Shown here one piece after another: positions 47,103-55,533 of a stretch of DNA of 64,000 nt. A program made the position numbers and the translations under genes. The notes beneath the pieces are model-generated. The model was not told where the DNA came from, made no database searches, and saw only the letters and a program-made list of their open reading frames with translations. The stretch covers positions 186,001 through 250,000 of the forward strand of contig NZ_FZOY01000004.1 of NCBI RefSeq assembly GCF_900188335.1, read 5' to 3'. The stretch's first letter is position 1; every line of letters begins with the position of its first letter. The stretch is from Tropicimonas sediminicola. Lineage in GTDB: Bacteria > Pseudomonadota > Alphaproteobacteria > Rhodobacterales > Rhodobacteraceae.

Positions 47103-48146
47103 TCAGGCCGGCTCTTCTGTCAGCGTGACGGCGCGGGCGATCTCGGCGATGTATCTCTCGTTCAGGCTGGCAATGAGCCATTCCCTCACGTGCTCGCGAA
47201 GCTCCGTCGGGGTCGGCTCCTGAGTGAGGGGCTCACCCACGGAGAGCTTCGGCTGACCATCCAGGTACCTCTCGTTCACCAGTATGCTGCCGTCCCGCGT
47301 ATGGTGCCGCACATAGGCGATGATCGCCGGATGCTCGAGCTTCAGCGACGGCGCCCCGGAGGCTTCGTCGAACTCCCTCAGGCGGTCGATCGTGGCCTTG
47401 CGGAGCTGCGCCACCTTCTTCTGATCCTTGCCCTCCAGATCCCGCGGGAACGCCTCGTTGAGCATCATGAGCCAAGCCGTGGACGGCCCGCTGAGGCTCT
47501 CGTTGGACCGGAAGGATCTCTCCGGCATCGGAACGTCCAGCCCGGAGATCTCCTGCAGCCGGATCAAGAAGTCGGTAACCACGTCGCCGCCTTCGAGGTT
47601 GGCGCGGTCGAAGGCCCGGACGTGGAGCCGCTCGCGCCCGATCTGCTCTTCCCAGCATTCCAGGGCCACCGCCTGCCACATGCCCTTGTTCATCTCCCAG
47701 GTGCCAAACAGGTCGCGCAGCCGGGCCCCGCCGCGAATCCGCTGGTTGATATTGGAGACATAGTCCGAAACCGGGTCGCGCAGGTAGCAGACTGCATGGA
47801 TCTCGTCGAAGCTCTTCTGAAGCCGCTCGAGAAACCGGGGCTTATGGGAAAGCCTGAGGAACTGCTCTCCCGACATGACCGAGACCGCCGGCTTCTCCTT
47901 GGCCAGACGCGCCTCCAACTCCTTCCAGCAGCAGCGGCTCCATTGTTCAGCTTCCTCGACGCTCTGGAACCTGGTGGCGAACAGCGTCGGAAGACGTTTC
48001 ATCCGCTGGTAGAGCGTAGCAAACTCCCGGGAGCCCGAGAGATAGGTGATCCCGGCCGCCTGGAGCGCTTCGCTGCAGTTTCGCAATCCCATCTGGATGG
48101 AAGTGCTGCCGGCTTTGGGGCTGCCAATGTGAACGATCAGTTTCAT
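47103..48146 (-). CDS. Sulfotransferase family protein
   Basis: A 347-residue PAPS-dependent sulfotransferase-like protein. The 5'-phosphosulfate loop IVHIGSPKAGSTSIQMGL is at residues about 4-21. The 3'-phosphate region reads CYLRDPVSDYVSNINQR near 120. Such proteins in Roseobacters are often of unknown acceptor: lipid, polysaccharide or metabolite. There is no signal peptide or membrane helix, so it is cytoplasmic. It is solitary, with gaps of 140 and 183 bp around it. Confidence 0.82.
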   Translation of the reverse strand: MKLIVHIGSPKAGSTSIQMGLRNCSEALQAAGITYLSGSREFATLYQRMKRLPTLFATRFQSVEEAEQWSRCCWKELEARLAKEKPAVSVMSGEQFLRLSHKPRFLERLQKSFDEIHAVCYLRDPVSDYVSNINQRIRGGARLRDLFGTWEMNKGMWQAVALECWEEQIGRERLHVRAFDRANLEGGDVVTDFLIRLQEISGLDVPMPERSFRSNESLSGPSTAWLMMLNEAFPRDLEGKDQKKVAQLRKATIDRLREFDEASGAPSLKLEHPAIIAYVRHHTRDGSILVNERYLDGQPKLSVGEPLTQEPTPTELREHVREWLIASLNERYIAEIARAVTLTEEPA

Positions 48147-48292
48147 GCTCGGACCTTCTCTGCGCGTTCTTGTTCTTGTCTCTCCGGAGCAACCGAGACC
48201 GGCCTCCTGCAGCGCGGCACAGCACCCGGGGGACCTGCCGCCTCGGCGTCACTCCTACCGGCGCGACAGGGCGAGTGCCAATGTATTTTGTG

Positions 48293-48320
48293 CCCGGGCC
48301 GGCACCCAGGCCGGCCCGGG
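48293..48320 (-). terminator. Strong hairpin after the solute-binding protein gene
   Basis: CCCGGGCCGGC (48293-48303) and GCCGGCCCGGG (48310-48320) form a perfect 11-bp stem with a 6-base loop, 10 bp past the solute-binding protein stop. No T-run follows on the minus strand (CACAAAATAC), but the stem strength supports a terminator or a 3'-end stabiliser. Confidence 0.62.
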
Positions 48321-48329
48321 CGACGTGGA

Positions 48330-49802
48330 TCACTCGACCCAGCGGACCCCGGTCAGGTCGTTGGCCTGGGTCGGCGCGTTCTCCCACAGCCCCTCGATCT
48401 TCGCGTTCGCGACGCCCGTCTTGGCGAGCTGGAACAGGAAGCCGTTGACGTAGTCATCCGCGATCATCTGCTGCGCGGATTTCAGCAGCGCGCTGCGCGC
48501 TTCCGGATCGGTGGTCGCGTTCAGCTCCTTCACCAGCGCCTGGAACTCCGGCTTGGCGTACTGGAAGTAGTAATCGGGCCGGGCATAGATGTTAATGTCC
48601 GCCGGCTCGGTGTGGCTGACGATGGTCAGATCGAAATCCTTGCCCTTGAACACCTGCTCCAGCCACTGCGCCCATTCCACGTTGCTGATCTCGGTCTCGA
48701 TGCCGACATTGCGCAACTGGGCCGCGAGGATCTCGCCGCCGCGACGTGCATAGGAGGGGGGCGGCAGCGCAAGGCGCAGTTTCAGTTCCGTCTGCCCGGC
48801 CTCTTCCAGCAGCGTCTTCGACATCTCGGGGTCAAAGGCCGATTGCGCGGTCAGATCCACGTAGTCGGGGTTGTGCGGCGCGAAATGCGTGCCGATCGGC
48901 GTGCCATAGCCGAACATGGCCCCGTCGATGATCTCCTGCCGGTTGATCGCATGGGTGATCGCCTGCCGCACCTTCACATCCGCCAGCGGGCCGGCGGCGT
49001 TGTTCATCGCCAGGATCGTCTCGCCCTCGGTCGAGCCGACGACCACCTTGAACATCGGGTTCGCGTCGAACTGGGCCAGGGTTTCGGGCGCCGGGAAGTT
49101 CGGGAAGGCGTCGACATCGCCGGCCATCATCGCCGCGAAGGCCGCGTTCGGATCGGAGATGAACTTGAACGTCGCGCTGGCCAGTGCCGGCGCATCGCCC
49201 CAATAGGCATCGTTGCGCGCGATCTCGATCCGGTCTCCCTTGACCCATTCGACCAGCTTGAACGGCCCGGTGCCGACCGGCGCGGTGGCCGCGTCGCCCA
49301 CCGTCTCGGGCGCAAGGATCACCGCATCGCCCCAGGCCATCTTGAAAGGGAAGGCTCCGTCTGGGCCGCCAAGCGTGACCTGCACGGTCAGCGGGTCGAT
49401 AACCTCGACCTTGGAGATGCCGGTGAACAGCGCCTTCTGCGCGTTTGTGGATTCCTCCGCCCGCGCCCGGTCCAGCGAGAATTTCACATCCTCGGCGTCC
49501 ATCGCGCTGCCGTCGTGGAACGTGACGCCTTCATGAAGACGGAAGGTATAGACCTTGCCGTCCTCGGACACCTCCCAGCTTTCGGCCAGACCAGGCACGA
49601 TCGACCCGTCGGGAGCGAACCTCGTCAGCCCCTCGAAGATATTGGCATAGACCACCTCGTCGATCGCCGCGGCCGCGCCGCCGGTCGGGTCGAGATTTGG
49701 CGGCTCCAGAGCCATGCCGATGGTGATGTCTTCCTGTGCCGCGAGACTGGCGGAAGCCACCAGAGAGACGGCCGCTGCACCAAGCAGAGATCGGATGAAC
49801 AT
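48330..49802 (-). CDS. ABC transporter solute-binding protein, family 5 (peptide/nickel/opine type)
   Basis: Periplasmic binding protein of 490 residues with a signal peptide (MFIRSLLGAAAVSLVASASLAAQ). The family 5 fold shows EPPNLDPTGG, ANIFEGLTRF, YTFRLHEGVTFHDGSAMDAEDVKFSLDRA and GTGPFKLVEW, all typical of DppA/OppA-like proteins. The ligand may be a peptide, glutathione, nickel chelate or other small molecule. No permease or ATPase gene is adjacent in the window, so it is an orphan component that may work with a transporter elsewhere. Confidence 0.9.
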   Translation of the reverse strand: MFIRSLLGAAAVSLVASASLAAQEDITIGMALEPPNLDPTGGAAAAIDEVVYANIFEGLTRFAPDGSIVPGLAESWEVSEDGKVYTFRLHEGVTFHDGSAMDAEDVKFSLDRARAEESTNAQKALFTGISKVEVIDPLTVQVTLGGPDGAFPFKMAWGDAVILAPETVGDAATAPVGTGPFKLVEWVKGDRIEIARNDAYWGDAPALASATFKFISDPNAAFAAMMAGDVDAFPNFPAPETLAQFDANPMFKVVVGSTEGETILAMNNAAGPLADVKVRQAITHAINRQEIIDGAMFGYGTPIGTHFAPHNPDYVDLTAQSAFDPEMSKTLLEEAGQTELKLRLALPPPSYARRGGEILAAQLRNVGIETEISNVEWAQWLEQVFKGKDFDLTIVSHTEPADINIYARPDYYFQYAKPEFQALVKELNATTDPEARSALLKSAQQMIADDYVNGFLFQLAKTGVANAKIEGLWENAPTQANDLTGVRWVE

Positions 49803-49918
49803 GAGTCGGTTTCCCCCGGTTATGGAATTGCGCCGAGGCTACAGGGGCACAGGCCGGAGAGTAAAAGGAAATTCGGGACGCGGCTCAAAATCCCGGCCAT
49901 AGGCCGGACCGCCGACGC

Positions 49919-50341
49919 TCAGTCGAGGGACGCCAGGAAGGCATAGAGGTCCGCCGCTTCCGACTTGAGCCGGACCTGCCAGGCCATCTTGGACCGTGCG
50001 CCGCGATCGCCGGTATAGCTCCGCAGGAAATCGTTCGGATCCTCCAGATAGGCGATGAAGTTCGCCTCGTCCCAGAGCAGCCCATCCTCGGCCGCCGCCT
50101 TCAGGCCGGCCCCGTACCGGTACTCGGCATCTTGCCCAGCAGGCTGGCCTGCGATGCCGAAGAGATTGGGCCCGAGCCGCCCCGTCCGCCCGGCGAGCGT
50201 CTGGCCGGCCGCGTCCCGCACGACGTGACAGGCCGCGCATTGCGCGTCGAAGATGGCAGCGCCCTCGGAGGCATCCTGGGCCAGCGACGGGCCTGCACCG
50301 GAAATCAGCAGCGCGAAACCGATGGCGAGCTTGCGGATCAT
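49919..50341 (-). CDS. Class I c-type cytochrome
   Basis: Periplasmic cytochrome c of 140 residues with a signal peptide (MIRKLAIGFALLISGAGPSLAQ). The haem site CAACH is near residue 33, the sixth ligand is probably Met near 119 in ARSKMAWQVR, and LAGRTGRLGPNLFGIAG is conserved in cytochrome c2-like proteins. Start ATG 50341 has AGGAG upstream. It would carry electrons between a bc1 complex or dehydrogenase and an oxidase, but no partner is nearby. Confidence 0.87.
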   Translation of the reverse strand: MIRKLAIGFALLISGAGPSLAQDASEGAAIFDAQCAACHVVRDAAGQTLAGRTGRLGPNLFGIAGQPAGQDAEYRYGAGLKAAAEDGLLWDEANFIAYLEDPNDFLRSYTGDRGARSKMAWQVRLKSEAADLYAFLASLD

Positions 50342-50679
50342 TTGGTGGCTCCTGGGTCTGTCTGGCTGTGTGGGGGCGTCGAACTTCGCCTGAGGTGCGC
50401 GGGAAGTAACGCCGCGGGCGCGGCGGGTCAAACGCAACGGGCAAAAAGCCGCATCGCGGGAGCATGTTTGCGAAGCGAAAATCCTGAGGTGTCAAGTACC
50501 TGGCGCGCCGGGCCGGCCGCTTTCAGGAAGCATGCGCGGCCCCCTGTGTCACCATGTCGAGGTGAAGTGCGCTGCGATCGCGGCTTAGATCGGGCAGACC
50601 CTAAAGCTCGCACGGACCTTGGCATTTCGGCCGGGGCCGGACAGATCGACCAGAGGCGCTCACGACCAAGACCGACAGA
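50342..50679. other. Intergenic region between the cytochrome c and idi genes
   Basis: A 338-bp divergent gap with no gene that I can support. It holds the cytochrome ribosome site at 50342-50356 and presumably promoters for both genes, but no convincing -35/-10 pair was found. Short GC-rich inverted repeats such as CCGGCCGC and CCGGGGCCGG occur without a T-run. Confidence 0.4.
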
Positions 50680-51213
50680 ATGACCGACCAAATGATCCCC
50701 GCCTGGGTCGATGGCACGCTGAAGCCCGTCGACAAGTTGGAAGTCCACCGGCGTGGGCTGCGGCACAAGGCGGTGTCTGTCTTCGTGATGGATGGGGAGA
50801 ACGTGCTGCTGCAGCGCCGCGCCGCCACCAAGTACCACACGCCGGGGCTCTGGGCGAACACCTGCTGCACCCACCCGCGCTGGATGGAGCCCGCCGCCGA
50901 TTGCGCGATCCGTCGGCTGCGGGAGGAACTGGGCGTGACCGGTCTCTACCCGGCGCATCGCGACCGGGTCGAGTACCGCGCTGATGTGGGGAACGGGATG
51001 ATCGAGCACGAGGTCGTCGACATCTTCATGGCGATGGCCGAGCGCAAGATGAAGGTGGATCCGAACCCCGACGAGGTCGCACAGGTGGAATGGGTGGGGT
51101 TCTATGACCTGACTGCGGAGATCGCGCGGCGGCCGGAGCGCTTCACGCCCTGGCTCAGGATCTACCTTGACGAGCACCGCGACAGGATCTTCGGCACGCT
51201 GATGCGGCCCTGA
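50680..51213 (+). CDS. idi: Isopentenyl-diphosphate delta-isomerase, type 1
   Basis: Interconverts IPP and DMAPP. The 177-residue NUDIX-type protein has the active Cys in NTCCTHPRW near residue 65, the NUDIX-like LREELGVTGLYP, and the catalytic Glu in the EHEVVDIFMA region. Type 1 Idi is optional in cells using the MEP pathway because IspH (encoded at 33.8 kb) already makes both products; it balances their ratio for carotenoid, quinone or chlorophyll side chains. ATG 50680 lacks a good ribosome site. Confidence 0.94.
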   Translation: MTDQMIPAWVDGTLKPVDKLEVHRRGLRHKAVSVFVMDGENVLLQRRAATKYHTPGLWANTCCTHPRWMEPAADCAIRRLREELGVTGLYPAHRDRVEYRADVGNGMIEHEVVDIFMAMAERKMKVDPNPDEVAQVEWVGFYDLTAEIARRPERFTPWLRIYLDEHRDRIFGTLMRP

Positions 51214-51224
51214 GGCGCGGGAGA

Positions 51225-51280
51225 CGATCTTTCGCCGAAAGATCGCGCCTCCGGCGGAGGTATATGTCCCAAGAAGAAGG
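51225..51280. repeat. Intergenic double-hairpin repeat, copy 4
   Basis: CGATCTTTCG and CGAAAGATCG (51225-51234 and 51236-51245) form a 10-bp stem. Then CCTCC and GGAGG (51248-51252 and 51256-51260) form a second one, followed by TATATGTCCC and AAGAAGAAGG. It lies between convergent idi and the trcR-like gene. The 3' part matches the element at 36359 and the end of the element at 7124. Probable terminator. Confidence 0.6.
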
Positions 51281-51318
51281 ACGACCGGCGGCCAGAACGG
51301 CCGCCGCGCAGCGCCCGA

Positions 51319-52086
51319 TCAGGGCTGCTTGTCGTCCTCGTCGTCCTCGTCGTCGCCGGAGGGCAGGTTGAAGAAGCTGTCGGCATCGACGATCGGATCG
51401 CGATCCTCTTCTTCCTCTTCACCGCGCGGGTCGCCGGAGAGCGTGAAGGTTTCCAGACCGGAGATGGCGGTCGGGATGCGGGGCTCCGGATCGGCGGCCA
51501 GCGACTGCTCGGTCGAGACCAGCTTGCGGCGCTCGTCGTCGCTCATCACCTCGCCATCGGCGGCCTTCTTGGCAGCGGCCTTCTGCACGGCGGCGTCCAG
51601 TTCGGACTGCTTGCAGAGTCCGAGCGCCACCGGGTCGATCGGTTGCATGTTCTGGATGTTCCAGTGGGTGCGCTCGCGGATCGACTGGATCGTCGGCTTG
51701 GTGGTGCCCACCAGCTTGGAGATCTGGCCGTCGGAGAGCTCGGGATGGAACTTCACCAGCCACAGGATCGAGTTCGGCCGGTCCTGGCGCTTGGAGAGCG
51801 GCGTGTAACGCGGGCCACGGCGCTTTTCCTCGCCCACGGCGGCGGCGTTGAACTTGAGCTTCAGCTTGTGCAGCGGGTTTTGCTCTGCCCGGTCGATTTC
51901 GACCTGGTCGAGCTGATTGTTGGCGACCGGGTCGAAGCCCTTCACGCCGGCAGCGACATCGCCATCGGCAATGCCCTGCACTTCGAGTTCGTGCAGACCG
52001 CAGAAATCGGCGATCTGCTTGAAGCTGATCGTCGTGTTGTCGACCAGCCAGACGGCGGTGGCTTTCGCCATCAGCGGCTTGTTCAT
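51319..52086 (-). CDS. trcR: Cell-cycle transcriptional regulator TrcR (DUF1013)
   Basis: A 255-residue DUF1013 protein, in alphaproteobacteria a transcription-associated cell-cycle factor. N-terminal helix-turn-helix-like segments are ISFKQIADFCGLHELEVQGIADGD and LSDGQISKLVGTTKPTIQSIRERTHWN. The middle is basic. The C-terminus is highly acidic: a run of Glu near residue 218, then DDEDDEDD at the end, suggesting contact with RNA polymerase or other proteins. Start ATG 52086 has GAAGGAGGCAGAC upstream. Function is from family knowledge. Confidence 0.83.
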   Translation of the reverse strand: MNKPLMAKATAVWLVDNTTISFKQIADFCGLHELEVQGIADGDVAAGVKGFDPVANNQLDQVEIDRAEQNPLHKLKLKFNAAAVGEEKRRGPRYTPLSKRQDRPNSILWLVKFHPELSDGQISKLVGTTKPTIQSIRERTHWNIQNMQPIDPVALGLCKQSELDAAVQKAAAKKAADGEVMSDDERRKLVSTEQSLAADPEPRIPTAISGLETFTLSGDPRGEEEEEDRDPIVDADSFFNLPSGDDEDDEDDKQP

Positions 52087-52208
52087 GTCTGCCTCCTTCG
52101 CACATTTCTCCCGTGGCCGGGAAACGGCCGCAGCCTGTCGGGCCGCTTTTCCTCGTTTTCGGGAATTGCATGGCATATAAGGCGACGGCGACGGAAAGGA
52201 AAGACCTA

Positions 52209-52838
52209 ATGCGCTGGATGCTGCTGTGGGCCATGCTGGCCGGGACCGCCTGTGCAGAGGGCGAGCGGGCCGGGGATTTCGACTATTACGTGATGGCCCT
52301 GAGCTGGTCGCCGAACTTCTGCGCCATCGAGGGCGACGCCAAGGGCGCCGAGCAATGCGACCCCGCGCTGGATCACGGCTGGGTGCTGCACGGGCTCTGG
52401 CCGCAATACGAGGCTGGCTGGCCGAGCTTCTGCAATACATCGGCGCGCAACCCGTCGCGGGGCCAGACCGCGGCAATGGCCGACATCATGGGGTCCGACG
52501 GGCTCGCCTGGTACCAGTGGAAGAAGCACGGACGCTGTTCGGGGCTGGAGTCGGACGCCTATTACGCGCTCGCGCGGAATGCCTTCGAAAGCGTGACCCC
52601 GCCGGCGGTTCTGCGCAAGCTGGACAAGACGGTGGCGTTGCCGGCGTCGGTGGTCGAGGAAGCCTGGCTGCAGGCCAATCCGGGGCTTTCCCGCGACATG
52701 GTGACCATCACCTGCCGCGACGGGCGGATCATGGAAACGCGGATCTGCCTGACGAAGGACCTCGATCCGCGCGCCTGCGGCAGCGATGTCCGTCGCGACT
52801 GCACATTGTCGAACGCGCTTCTCGACCCGATCCGCTAG
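52209..52838 (+). CDS. Ribonuclease T2 family protein, periplasmic
   Basis: A 209-residue T2-type ribonuclease with an N-terminal signal peptide (MRWMLLWAMLAGTACA). The two active-site blocks are VLHGLWPQ with His61 and WKKHGRCSG with His107. In fungal RNase T2 the second block carries a catalytic Glu (EW or EY before KHG); here that position is Gln (YQWKKHG), so activity may be lower. Many Cys (residues 38, 50, 75 and others) could form disulfides. It would degrade RNA in the periplasm. It is divergent from trcR. Confidence 0.84.
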   Translation: MRWMLLWAMLAGTACAEGERAGDFDYYVMALSWSPNFCAIEGDAKGAEQCDPALDHGWVLHGLWPQYEAGWPSFCNTSARNPSRGQTAAMADIMGSDGLAWYQWKKHGRCSGLESDAYYALARNAFESVTPPAVLRKLDKTVALPASVVEEAWLQANPGLSRDMVTITCRDGRIMETRICLTKDLDPRACGSDVRRDCTLSNALLDPIR

Positions 52839-53036
52839 GTCCGGCTCGGGCTTGGACGGGCGAGCGCCCGGCGCTTTGCGATCTGGCAACCCCGTGCTAT
52901 TCTGACGCTACGTCAACTTTTCGTTACCGATTCCTCTGCGGCCTCTTTGGGGGCCGTACCACTCGACTATTGTGTTGCGCCCCTGGCCGGGCCTGGATCC
53001 GGTCGGATCGGCGCCAGACGAACCAGGAGAATTACC

Positions 53037-53624
53037 ATGCGATTTTCGTGGACATTTCCCGCGGCACTTCTCGTTTTGCTGCCAGGCGCGGCCATTGCGG
53101 AGGACGCCCGGAACGTTCCCGCCAAGAAACAGACCAAGGCAGGCCTCTACCTGACAGCGGTCGAAGCGGCCGAGATGCTGAAGGACGAGAGCGTCGTTCT
53201 GCTGGACGTTCGCAGCCGCTCCGAGCTCACCTTCGTCGGCGTCCCGACGCGGGTAAACGTCCACATCCCGCTGATGGTTATGCCTGAACATGCCAGCTAC
53301 AACCCTGACAAGCAGAGCTACGCGCTGGAGAGCAACGCGGCGTTCGAGTTCGATTTCCTGGATTATGCGGAAGCCATCGAACTGGAGGACGAGAGGCCGA
53401 TCATCCTGATCTGCCGTTCCGGGTCACGCAGCGCCAAGGCCGCGGACATGATCTATGACCTCGGGTTTTCCAACGTCTACACGGTGATAGACGGGTTCGA
53501 GGGCGACAAGGCGTCCGATGGCCCCGAGAGGGGCCACCGGGTGCTGAATGGCTGGAAGAATGCCGGTCTGGGCTGGGGCTACGAGATCACGCCGGAGCAG
53601 GCCTACCCCGGCGACCAGATGTAA
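53037..53624 (+). CDS. Periplasmic rhodanese-like protein
   Basis: A 195-residue single-domain rhodanese with a signal peptide (MRFSWTFPAALLVLLPGAAIAE). The domain opens with LYLTAVEAAEMLKDE and VLLDVRSRSEL. The active-site loop CRSGSRSA, about residues 133-140, has the catalytic Cys. It may transfer sulfur or handle thiosulfate or cyanide in the periplasm. Start ATG 53037 has AGGAGA upstream. It is convergent with aqpZ, with a 10-bp gap. Confidence 0.86.
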   Translation: MRFSWTFPAALLVLLPGAAIAEDARNVPAKKQTKAGLYLTAVEAAEMLKDESVVLLDVRSRSELTFVGVPTRVNVHIPLMVMPEHASYNPDKQSYALESNAAFEFDFLDYAEAIELEDERPIILICRSGSRSAKAADMIYDLGFSNVYTVIDGFEGDKASDGPERGHRVLNGWKNAGLGWGYEITPEQAYPGDQM

Positions 53625-53634
53625 CCACCGCGGG

Positions 53635-54369
53635 TCAGGCGTCGGGCGCGTCGCTCACCGCCGGCGGCTCGGCGGCGGTGTAGGCCTCGGGCTCCAGCAT
53701 CTTCCAGATCACAGCGCCCACCGCGCCGCCGATGAGCGGCGCCACCCAGAACAGCCAGAGCTGCAGGATCGCCTTGCCGCCGCCGAAAAGCGCGACTCCG
53801 GTGGACCGGGCCGGGTTGACGGAGGTGTTGGTCACCGGGATCGAGATCAGGTGAATGAGCGTCAGGCCGAGGCCGATGGCGATCGGCGCGAAGCCGACCG
53901 GCACGCCCCTGGAGGTCGCGCCCAGGATGATCACGAGGAACATGGCCGTCATCACGATCTCGGTCACCAGCCCGGAGAAGAAGCCATAGCCGCCGGGCGA
54001 GGCCGAGCCGTAGCCGTTGAGGGCGAAATTGCCCGCCGAGGAGAAGCCGTCCTGTCCATGGGCGATGATCCAGAGGACCAGGCCCGCCGTGACCGCGCCC
54101 GCGACCTGCGCCGCCCAGTAGGGCAGCAAGTCTTTGCCGTCGAACTTGCCGGCAACCATCAGCCCGAAGGACACCGCGGGGTTGAAATGCCCGCCCGAGA
54201 TGTTGCCGACCGCGTAGGCCATGGTCATGACCGTGAGACCGAAGGCAAGGGAGACACCGAGAAAGCCGATGCCGACATCGGGGACGCCCGCAGCGAGAAC
54301 CGCCGCGCCGCAGCCGCCAAGGACCAGCCAGAATGTGCCGATGAATTCCGCGATGAGTTTTTTGGACAT
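53635..54369 (-). CDS. aqpZ: Aquaporin Z
   Basis: Water channel of the inner membrane, 244 residues, six helices. Both pore motifs are present: [12 protein letters not shown] near residue 58 and SVNPARSTG near 182. The N-terminus [19 protein letters not shown] is characteristic of AqpZ. Selectivity-filter residues around HFNPAV and the Arg after the second NPA support water rather than glycerol. A TTG at 54390 could give a longer N-terminus. Confidence 0.95.
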   Translation of the reverse strand: MSKKLIAEFIGTFWLVLGGCGAAVLAAGVPDVGIGFLGVSLAFGLTVMTMAYAVGNISGGHFNPAVSFGLMVAGKFDGKDLLPYWAAQVAGAVTAGLVLWIIAHGQDGFSSAGNFALNGYGSASPGGYGFFSGLVTEIVMTAMFLVIILGATSRGVPVGFAPIAIGLGLTLIHLISIPVTNTSVNPARSTGVALFGGGKAILQLWLFWVAPLIGGAVGAVIWKMLEPEAYTAAEPPAVSDAPDA

Positions 54370-54480
54370 GTCGAAGTAATCCGCTTGCAAGAAAAATGCG
54401 CCCGCACCGACATGGCCGGGCCTGCGCGGAAAATCTACGCACGGCCCGTGACAATCACGAAACGAAAAATTTTGCAGGCC

Positions 54481-55470
54481 TCAGGAGATCCGAAGCACGA
54501 TCTTCCCGACGTGGCCGGAGCTCTCCATGCGCGCATGGGCGGCGGCGGCCTCTTCCAGCGGGAATTCCGAGTCCATGACCGGCGCGACGCGGCCCGCCTC
54601 CAGCAGCGGCCAGACCCGCGCGCGCAACGCCTCGGCGATTCGGGCCTTGGCGAGGTCCGATTGCGGGCGGAGGGTCGAGCCGGTGATCGTGAGCCGGCGC
54701 GTCATCACCTGCGCGAAGTTAAGGTCCACCTTGGGCCCCTGCAGGAAGGCGATCTGCACCAGCCGCCCGTCGTCGGCGAGCGCCTTGACGTTGCGCGGCA
54801 GGTAGCTGCCACCGACCATGTCGAGGATCAGGTCCGCACCGCCCTCCGCGCGCAGGATCTCCACGAAATCCTCGTCGCGGTAGTTGATCGCCCGCTCGGC
54901 GCCCAGACGCAGGCAGGCAGCGCATTTGTCGTCCGAACCGGCGGTCGCAAAGACCCTCGCGCCGAAATGCCTGGCGAGCTGGATCGCCGTCGTGCCGATG
55001 CCGGAGCTGCCGCCGTGCACGAGAAACCGCTCGCCCGCGCGAAGACCGCCGCGCATGAACACGTTGCTCCAGACGGTGAAGAAGGTCTCGGGCAGGCAGG
55101 CCGCCTCGCGGAGCGTCATGCCCTTCGGGACGGGCAGCGCATGGGCGGCCGGCGTGACCACGTACTCGGCATAGCCGCCGCCGGGAAGGAGCGCGCAGAC
55201 GGCGTCGCCGACCCGCCAGCCCGAGACGTCGGGGCCGACCGCCGCCACTTCGCCGGCGGCTTCCAGCCCCGGCAGGTCGCTCGCGCCCGGCGGCGGGTTG
55301 TAGCTGCCGGCCCGCTGCAGCGCATCGGGCCGGTTCACCCCGGCATAGGCGCTGCGGATCAGGATCTGTCCCGGACCGGGTTGCGGCACCGGGCGGGTCG
55401 CCGGGGTCAGCACCTCGGGCCCGCCGGGTTCGCTGATTTCGATGGCGCGCATGGTTTCGGGCAGGGTCAT
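54481..55470 (-). CDS. Zinc-free medium-chain NAD(P)H quinone oxidoreductase (PIG3 type)
   Basis: A 329-residue medium-chain dehydrogenase/reductase of the quinone oxidoreductase group. The catalytic region begins MRAIEISEPGGPEVL, with NRPDALQRAGSYNPPPGASDLPGLEAAGEV. The NADPH fold is VHGGSSGIGTTAIQLA (about 151-166), where the usual GGVG is SSGIG. The zinc-binding residues of alcohol dehydrogenases are missing. It may reduce quinones or enals. It is 110 bp upstream of aqpZ on the same strand. Confidence 0.88.
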   Translation of the reverse strand: MTLPETMRAIEISEPGGPEVLTPATRPVPQPGPGQILIRSAYAGVNRPDALQRAGSYNPPPGASDLPGLEAAGEVAAVGPDVSGWRVGDAVCALLPGGGYAEYVVTPAAHALPVPKGMTLREAACLPETFFTVWSNVFMRGGLRAGERFLVHGGSSGIGTTAIQLARHFGARVFATAGSDDKCAACLRLGAERAINYRDEDFVEILRAEGGADLILDMVGGSYLPRNVKALADDGRLVQIAFLQGPKVDLNFAQVMTRRLTITGSTLRPQSDLAKARIAEALRARVWPLLEAGRVAPVMDSEFPLEEAAAAHARMESSGHVGKIVLRIS

Positions 55471-55533
55471 GACCGGGCTCCTCCTTGGACTCGCCCGTTT
55501 CTGGACCGACGCCGCCCGGGATGCAATCGGCGC

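Noticed and set aside
47190-49946. Long plus-strand open frame over the sulfotransferase and solute-binding protein genes
   Set aside because: It is the antisense shadow of two clear minus-strand genes; its amino-acid composition (His, Arg, Gly, Leu rich) is typical of complement frames in high-GC DNA.
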